The notes under the pieces: generated by a model
Databases searched by the model: none
Told to the model about the DNA's origin: nothing
What the model saw: the letters and a program-made list of their open reading frames with translations, nothing else
Assembly (NCBI GenBank): GCA_022036555.1
Contig: CM039120.1
Coordinates: forward strand, 31,025,716 to 31,089,715
DNA from: Microstegium vimineum
Taxonomy: Eukaryota > Streptophyta > Magnoliopsida > Poales > Poaceae
Length of the DNA stretch: 64,000 bases
Reading direction: 5' to 3'
In this document: in pieces, positions 56,640-64,000 of the stretch
Layout of the letters: each line of letters opens with the position of its first letter
Numbering within the stretch: position 1 is the first letter of the stretch
Position numbers and translations under genes: made by a program

Positions 56640-59600
56640 CTACCTTCTATGGAACTTAAGGTATTTGATACTGATGCAGAACACAATGCCAAAGAACATA
56701 CTAAGTGCGATATGCAGAACTGTGACCAGGAGGAAGTAGTCGCCTTTCAAGCCTAAGTATTCCTCCAAAAACAAGCTCACTGGTTGGTCTGGTTGGCCTG
56801 GCACATGTATCAGCTCTGTGCAGTCACCAAGCTGTGAGAACATGAGCCCATACACGGTCCATGCTGCAGGGTCAGCCCAATACATCCACCTCCACCATGA
56901 TGGCATCATCTACAGGTGAATGACAACGTATCACATCAGATGTGCAACTTTTGTTACATAGTAGAAGCATTGATTTGGCTCTCCAAAGTCCAAACTGTAT
57001 GATTACCAGAGATGCGAATATGCTGAGGAGAGGGGATTATAGAAGGGGAAAGAAATTACCTTCCTCGCCACAATGAATCCAGAGAAGACATTCCATATCA
57101 TGAAGATGAGAAAGGATAAACCAGAAGCTATCTCTATGTTAGGTGTAAGTGCAACAGCCATCATCCCATAGAGTGTATAGTCAGTAAAGCTCAGTATCAT
57201 GTATAGGACGAACCAGAAGAACTTGGTGACAGTTAGCTGGAATCCAACCATTGGGTACACAATAGCTGAGAATATGAACACTTGGATAAGCATATATGGG
57301 ATTTCAACTCCTATCTGCAGAAATGAATCCGATAAGCACCATTGTTATTTTCCTTTTCCATGTCAGCTAAAATCATCATTCATCAGTGTTAGCTAGGATA
57401 TAGCTATTTTTTTACCTGAGTGATGACATATGCCATTGAAGAGTACATGTCAGAAGCTTTTTCTCGGTAGAATACAACCTTCTCCATTGCTACAATAGGC
57501 TGCAAAGTGCTACAGTTCACAAGGCCTAAGAACAGTGCTGATGCATATGCAATTCCAAGAATGTTGAACACATCTTGTTCCTCCTTGCTGTTGTGCAGGA
57601 GAAAACTGGTAAGTATCTTACTGAAAAATCTGGTTAAATTCGTTAAGTAAAAAAAAAATCTGGTTAAATTCCATTGATGAATCAGTACAGATGAGTTATC
57701 AAAAGTTCTTACATTGTTGAACCGATTTGCCAGAACACAATACCAAAAGTCATTGAGATGCCAAATGTGTTAAGAAAGCGCGCAACATTTAGCTCTGGGT
57801 TTTTCCAGAATGAGCAATGCTGCTTCCAGAGACATGCCATGCACTGGGCCTTAAAGTTTGGCCAATATCCAGGTGGAAAATGTAGATCTTTCTGGTCTAT
57901 TCCTTGCTTGCTTAATTCATCAACTAGAGCCATGTTTTCCCTGTGGATACAATGTAGTCCATTGAAATACCATGTACTAATTTTCTTTGAGTCTAGAGTG
58001 AATATATTTCTTAAAGGACAACATCATGCTTGATTTGGATTTACCTATACAATGATGATTTTCGGTAAACTTCAGAATAGTCCACTCCAATTGTGTATTC
58101 CATGGTATGAGAAGTGATATCTAGCACCCATGCAGCTGGGTTTTGGCCATCCTTGATGCTGGGTACTCCAGGAATAGCCTAACAAGAAAATAACTAATGT
58201 ATGCTATGATAAGAACAATACTTTTATCTGAGTCATTAGTCTCACCTCAAAGTACTTTGTCAAACTTCTAGATAGTGGGCCTAGTGAACTGCTGTAAATG
58301 ATCTGACCTCCTCTTTTCATAAGTAGCAGCTGGAATTGGTAAGAAGGAACTTAGGTTCTTGCAGTTTGCTGACACTTTAAGTTCCTTTTGTGAAAACTGA
58401 GATGTTTGTTAAGAATATTTTTTTATGATAGAAATGCCTTTATAGATTAGAAATTAATTTTTTCTCTTTTGGTTTTTTATGGTACAGAATTAGGCCTATA
58501 TACTTTTTTCTTGATTTTATACCTCATCGAAAGATTCAAAAATCTCAATGCTTGGCTGATGAATTGTGCAAACCACAGTGCGCCCAGTGTTCACCGTCCT
58601 CCGTACTGTTCGCATGACAATAGCTGCAGCACGAGCATCCAAACCAGTTGTTGGCTCATCCATGAAAATGATAGAGGGGCTAGTAACTAGTTCCACCGCT
58701 ATAGTAAGTCTTTTTCGCTGCTCAGCTGATAGGCCTGTTACCCCAGGAGCGCCCACTATAGCACATCTCAAGTGACTTAGCTCTACTAGTCCCATAACTT
58801 CTTCTACAAACATCTGAGACACGTGAAAAAGGAAATATTGTGACCCTCTTATCAGGCTTAGTTCTTGGTATTTTGAAACAAAAGGGCAAAAAGTTATTAG
58901 CATACATCTCTTTCATGAGGACTAACATCTGAAGGCAGTCGAAGGTATGCTGAAAACTGCAGAGACTCATAGACTGTGAGATATGGAGAGTGAATGTCAG
59001 CCTGCTCGCAGTAACCAGAGATCTTTGAGAATGTCTCTTGCTTCTTTTGGTAGCCACCTATGTTGATAATGCCTTCAATGTATCCTCCTGTTTTTCTTCC
59101 TGCCAAAACATCAAGCAATGTAGTTTTCCCAGCACCAGTGATCCCCATTAATGCTGTTAGCACCCCTGGCCTGAATGCACCGCTAACATCTCGTAACAGC
59201 TGAAGCTTCTTTTCAGTTACTCCATGCTTTCTCATTTCCTAGTATTATTTCTTGAATTTGTCAGATAAAAATACAAGAAATGTTGAGTCTGTATTTTTCC
59301 TCAAGGACAATAAATAACAAGGCAGAGAGTTTACACTAGGCATATCAACAAAATAGTTGATTTGACTGAAGACAATGGACAAAGGATGGAATGGAAGGTT
59401 GACTTGATCCATCGAGGAAACATGACCGCCAACAGTTTGATCTCTGTACTGTATGTCCTGATCCTTTTTTGATTTTATTTTGACATGATGTTCCTTAGGA
59501 GCTACAAATAATTTAAAAATAGAATAAGTGAATTAAATAATTGATCAAGTTAAATGAGGAATGGTTTTGTTAGATGCACATACAACTTAGAAACTCCAAT

Positions 59601-60900
59601 GCGAGTATGCTTAGGATGTTGAAGATCAGGGAGAAACCAAATAAAACACCAACACAAATCCAATACCAGTGCCACTCATATATTAACCCCCTAACCTTCA
59701 GGACAGCTTGCCCCGTGGTATTAGTATTTGCGTAGTGGAATACCTGAAGTACCATTAGTCAGGGCTCATAGCAAGCAGAGTTTAAAATTAAATGTATTAT
59801 AGCACTGAATAAGGAGTTGATTCAGAGCAATTACAGTAGCCCATCTTTTGTCCAGGAATTCATTCAGAGCGATGGCATTGAGGGAATAGGTGAATGGGGA
59901 GGCCCAACAACTCCAGCGAAGCCATGGTTGGAGATCATCTGGTTACCATTTTTTATTTAAAAAGCAGGAGTTAGTTGTATTCATACCTTCGACATAGTCA
60001 GAAGCTAACTTTGCTCTTATGCTTTGAGCTGTTCAGGGGCTGTTATCTTATACCTTTAGATATGATGAAACCTCCAAGTATGAAAATTGCAATGAGGGCC
60101 TCAGTCCCAAGCATGTTTGCCATTACCTGTGTTCTTCCTAGGGATGCAAGCAAACGATAAAGACTCATTGACATTTGATGCATCACGAAGAGTACCAGTA
60201 ACTGCAGAAAAAATCTACAAGGATAGATGCCTTATTCAGTCAGCGTTGATACTTTTTAGCATCACAGTAAGATCGATGGGTTCTAAATTTGCCATAATTA
60301 CCTATCAGGCGAAGGGGCATAACCAATAGCAAAGTAGGTTGAACAGGTCCAAAGGCCTGTCTCCATCAGTGACATTGGGATACTTACAAGAAAAATCGAG
60401 CAGAGGATTGCCCACCCTGGCAACCTCAGCAGCTCTCTTTGCTTGTAGAATATTGGAAGCCTTTTTACAGTCATCGTAAGTTCGGTCATACCATTGAAGT
60501 TTATGGCAGCAACAGCCATAAAGAGAGCTCCCATGTACTTGTTGCCATCAAATATTGTGTCTTGCCTCATTTCTGTTCTAAAGAAAAGCGTTGAGAGTAT
60601 AAAAGCTAGGAATGTGATCTGTATGGCCTTGAATATTTGAACTGGAGAATTTCTCTTTAGTAGGAGTACTTCTCTCACAAAACAAGCTTTAAAAATGTTC
60701 CAGTTCGATATGCTTTGTCTGTCATCTGCTTGAAATGCTATACTGTCTTGTTTTATATTATTTTTATTGCATTTCTCATCTAACACAAGTTGAGGGTGAT
60801 CGTAGGCTCTAAAGCACTTTACAAACCTTTCAATGGAATGGTACTGATACTCTCTTTCATCACCTGTCCAATATTGCTGCTGATCCATTCTTGAGGTAAC
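56640..60900 (-). CDS. PDR-type (ABCG) ABC transporter, C-terminal 985 residues in 13 exons; 5' exons not in window
   Basis: PDR transporters are plasma-membrane full-size ABCG exporters with the order NBD1-TMD1-NBD2-TMD2 (about 1430-1450 residues). Exons read on the minus strand: 60900-60302, 60214-60054, 59938-59835, 59743-59584, 59501-59335, 59238-58906, 58813-58523, 58329-58246, 58178-58045, 57940-57713, 57587-57416, 57314-57060 and 56909-56640. All introns are GT-AG, phases agree at every junction, and there are no stops until TGA-type termination at 56640. The visible protein starts in the linker after NBD1 (MDQQQYWTGDE), then TMD1, NBD2 with Walker A GITGAGKTT (about residue 430), signature LSAEQRKR, Walker B IIFMDEPTTGLD and H-loop TIHQPS, then TMD2 and the usual KYLKFHRR end. 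NBD1 and the start codon are missing here. The substrate cannot be told. Confidence 0.92.
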
Positions 60901-61613
60901 CTATCCAATGCAAAGAGCAGAATTTATTGTGCCAAATGGAAAAATTGTTATGTTTTATTATTTATATATGTTACACTTATGGACAATATATATTAAAATG
61001 CTTGGACTACCTGCACTGTTAACTGGCCAAAGTTAATTGTCCACTATGACATGTTCATGAGCGGTGCATGTTTTCTAGATAACCTAGCCATGTTAATTTA
61101 TGTATGATACTACTTACGTACCAATTATTTAGTTTTCCAGACCTCGGCACCTCCATATTAAGTATGTAAGCCGCATGAGATCTTGGTTTTTCTTCTATTA
61201 CAATTATGTGTGATGGATGGCAACAAAGGACTTCGCTATGCTTATTGGTTGTGGCTATGCTGACATTCTTAGCAAGTAAAACTTCCCGTTTTTTCTCAAT
61301 ATTTTAAGGCTCTATACTTACAGACATTGCATGTTGTAGTGATTTTGATATGGCTGGATGACTGGTTTTATTAATCTGGCTAAGAATAACAATGGCAGGA
61401 AATCGGTCCTGTTCGCCTTCCCTAGGAGGCTCTGAACAGATGACTCAATTCCTGCTTGATTTCCCTCCATCGAACTGTTTACAAAATATGGCCAAGCCGA
61501 CTATTCTGCATGCATGCAGAGCCTAATTGACTAAACCGAACAAGACTCACTCAATGACCTATCAGCCACTTATTGTACTAACAGACTGAACCGAAAAAGA
61601 CTAGACTCACTTA
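60901..61613 (-). other. Intron or truncated upstream flank of the ABC transporter gene
   Basis: A splice acceptor (minus strand GGATAG before GTTACC) closes this stretch, so it should be intron. No NBD1 exon can be found in it. A short duplication lies at its right end: TATCAGCCACTTATTGT (61560) and TATCAGCCACTTGTTGT (61620). Confidence 0.55.
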
Positions 61614-64000
61614 ATGGCTTATCAGCCACTTGTTGTGGATGACTTCTTGTTGCGGCGCTTAAAACCGAACAACGTTGTTAAGGAAACGAATGATGCGCTC
61701 GGCTTTACCGTTCTGAGGCGAAGTGTAGGGGTCATCAAGCATGTATACACTCGTCAGGGACCTGCGGTGGTGCCTGTTGTAGCATCTTCAGACGGTCCTC
61801 CTGCCGCACCACTGCCTAAAGGTGTTGTTGCTGTTCCAACAGTACGAAATCAGCACTCCATGGCAACGCGTGCAAAGAGTGGCTACCGGTTTCCAGCCCT
61901 CTACCATGCTACACCGTTGTCTCCTGTGCCCAAGACCTTCCGCGGCGCCCTTGCTGACCCTTGTTGGCGCTCTGCTACGGAGGAACATTCTGCTTTGTTA
62001 CAGAACCACACATGGGATCTCGTACCTCGGCCTCCTCGAGCTAATGTGGTCACTGGCAAGTGGATTTTCTAGCATAAGTTCCATGCTGATGGGTCTCTCG
62101 AGCGGTACAAGGCGCGCTGGGTTCTTCGTGGTTTCACCCAGCGTCCCGATGTGGATTTTGACGAGACTTTCAGCCCCGTGGTCAAGCTAGCTATAGTTCG
62201 TACGGTCCTCTCGCTCGCTCTCTCTCGACACTGGCCTGTACACTTGACGTCAAGAATGCTTTTCTTCACGGAACATTGACTGAGACAGTATATTGTGCAC
62301 AACCATCTGGTTTTGAGGATCCCACCCATCCTGACTTTGTTTGTCGGCTCAACAAGTCACTGTATGGGTTAAAGCAAGATCCTCGCGCTTGGTACAACCG
62401 GTTTGCTACGTATTTGGTTTCTCTTGGATTTGTTGAAGCCAAGTCCGACACTTCACTCTTTGTCTATCGGTGATGAGTGTATGGGCCAACCAAACCACTA
62501 GGGTTATTCCTGCAAGCAATCGAAGAACAAGCAAGAACAAGTACAACAAGCACTCAATTGCAATATGAAATATGAAGGTTCAGATCTGATACACATGAAG
62601 GTGGGGTTCCGGATCAAGTAGAACGGATGGTCTAGTCGACACACGCGTCTACAAGGAAGTAGCAGCAGCTAAACTTTCATCTAAACAAAACCCAATCTGT
62701 TTGTGGCGGCTCTAGGGGGGTATAAGGAGGGGGAGGACGACCACAAGGGTCCTGGGGTCGTCCTACAACCCTAGGATGAGTACCTAATGGACTCAACTTG
62801 ATACACGGGCCATCGGCCCAAAATAGGGTGACGCAGCACCGTTGGCAGAAAAGATCTCGGTATTAAATTGTCTACCGCGCACGCATCTGATAAGATATAA
62901 GTATGAGTCCGGACCCATTGGAAAGTAGACTTGATAAGCTTTCCAAAAAGTGCTAGAACGTCCCAATCGCAGTCCGTATGAAGTCGTGGCAACCGTCGCA
63001 AGTTTGGACTCTTCTGCAGTCCGAATTGAACTTCCAAAACGTGTTGGGACTTGGACTCTTTGTTTCCTTAGATCCAAAGTGACGTGGTGGCCTGGTGGAG
63101 GACGTTAGGAACACTTGGATTTGGTCCCCAATCAACTTCATTGACCATCCATGCTTCCCATATGCAATCTAACCCTTTCTTGATCCATGTAAGCAATTCT
63201 GAGAATGAAAACATACACACTTCATAGTGCAGCACCCATTCATCAAATGTAACAATGATAAACCTCATATAGAATGGTTTCACCTTTGGTATAGAAGTGG
63301 TTGGCATGGTCATATCTAAGCCGATGATGTCCTCATCAATCGGCGTGGTTTAGAGATCTCTTATCTTCTGCTTTATGTTGATGACATTGTCCTTACAGCT
63401 TCTTCACCAGGCCTACTTTGACGGATTATTTCAGCCCTCCACCAGGAATTCTCTATGAAAGATCTGGGTGAGCTGCATCACTTCCTTGGTATGCATGTTC
63501 AACGATCAGGCGATGGTCTTCTCTCCCAGAAGCACTACATGATGGATATCCTTGACCGTGCTGGGATGACAGAGTGCAAACCGTGCTCTACTCCCGTTGC
63601 AATAATCCAAAGATTGCCGCTGCTGATGGTGCACCTGTGATTGACGCATCAGATTTTCGGAGTCTCGCTGGAGCATTGCAGTACCTGACGTTCACTCGAC
63701 CGGATATTTCCTATGCTGTTCAGCAAATATGTTTACACATGCATGATCCTCGTGAACCTCATCTGACTGCCCTCAAGCGGATTCTACGCTACGTTCGAGG
63801 CACTCTTCACTTGGGCCTCCTCCTGCGACCATCTACATCCACTGATCTTGTGGTCTACACTGATGTTGATTGGGCCGGTTGTCCAGATACGCGCAAGTCC
63901 ACCTCGGGCTATGCTGTGTTTCTTGGTGACAATCTCGTCTCCCGGTCCTCGAAGCGTTAGAATATCGTCTCCAGATCCAGTGCTGAAGCTGAGTATCGTG
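61614..64000 (+). pseudogene. Degenerate Copia pol fragment (RT to RNase H), split by a solo LTR; runs off the window
   Basis: It starts in the region before RT, then TWDLVPRPPRANVVTGKWIF, a TAG stop at 62070-62072, KARWVLRGFTQRPDVDFDETFSP, a frameshift near 62230, LDVKNAFLHGTL, LNKSLYGLKQDPRAWYNRF and SLFVYR. After the solo LTR it continues LLLYVDDIVLTAS (RT active site), TGA at 63430, HHFLGMHV, a frameshift near 63600, LAGALQYLTFTRPDISYAVQQ, and RNase H DWAGCPDTRKSTSGYAVFLGDN. TAG at 63958-63960 follows. The LTRs, gag and integrase of this element are not seen. It is of the grass Copia type different from element Y. Its plus orientation is opposite to the transporter gene. Confidence 0.88.
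62471..63338. mobile_element. Solo LTR (868 bp) in the Copia pol fragment
   Basis: Ends TGATGAG and CTCATCA form a 7-bp terminal inverted repeat; perfect TSD ATCGG (62466-62470 and 63339-63343). Removing it restores the reading frame across the RT (VYR followed by RGLEISYLLLYVDD). No coding capacity. The family is not recognised. Confidence 0.93.

Noticed and set aside
56640..60900. Calling the transporter a pseudogene outright
   Set aside because: No disabling change is visible in any of the 13 exons; the only problem is that upstream exons are outside or lost, which this window cannot decide.

Overview
This window is plant nuclear DNA, almost certainly from a large-genome grass (Poaceae). 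The reasons are Sirevirus-, Tekay- and CRM-like and BARE/Angela-like LTR retrotransposons nested in one another, a CACTA DNA transposon, and an intron-rich ABC transporter gene of the plant PDR/ABCG class. I cannot name the species. About 90% of the window is transposable elements in several layers. Layers were separated by target-site duplications (TSDs), primer-binding sites (PBSs), polypurine tracts (PPTs) and matches between copies made by eye.

Layout. 1-10061: a non-autonomous Ty3/gypsy-like element (element A) with a tRNA-Asp PBS and a broken gag/protease-like gene. Its 3' LTR is split by a 2.15 kb CACTA element (7547-9695) that seems to carry a captured gene promoter/5' UTR. 10062-17430: the internal part of element X, which encodes an Athila-ORF1-like protein with nonsense mutations. 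X is split by a solo LTR (12636-17250, minus, same family as the LTR of A), and that solo LTR holds a deletion derivative of a Copia/Sirevirus element (13106-16015). 17431-33341: a Copia/Sirevirus element (Y) with a recognisable but dead gag-pol. It is interrupted in the reverse transcriptase by a 1.9 kb solo LTR (23101-25010) and in its 3' LTR by a 4.3 kb Tekay-type solo LTR (27751-32053). The 5' and 3' LTRs of Y do not match, so X and Y appear joined by recombination. 33342-36954: LTR fragments in minus orientation. 36955-53481: a CRM-like element with only gag-protease. Its 3' LTR hosts a complete but degenerate Tekay chromovirus (40429-51061, minus) and a Sirevirus solo LTR (51541-53468). 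53482-56639: another inverted LTR fragment and AT-rich intergenic DNA.

56640-60900 (minus) holds the only host gene seen: 13 consecutive exons, all open and in phase with canonical splice sites, encoding the C-terminal 985 residues of a PDR-type ABC transporter (first transmembrane domain, second nucleotide-binding domain, second transmembrane domain). The first nucleotide-binding domain is not in the window. To the right lies a degenerate Copia pol (61614-64000, plus) that is itself split by a solo LTR (62471-63338). The upstream exons may therefore lie beyond 64000 across an invaded intron, or the gene may be truncated.

Six LTR insertions and the CACTA element have both TSD copies visible and matching (TTG, GGGAG, ACTTG, GGTTG, CTTGG, GTGGG, CCACT, ATCGG), which fixes much of the nesting order. 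I found no tRNA or rRNA genes and no CRISPR array. Similarities were judged by eye; no alignment, percent identity or database search was possible.
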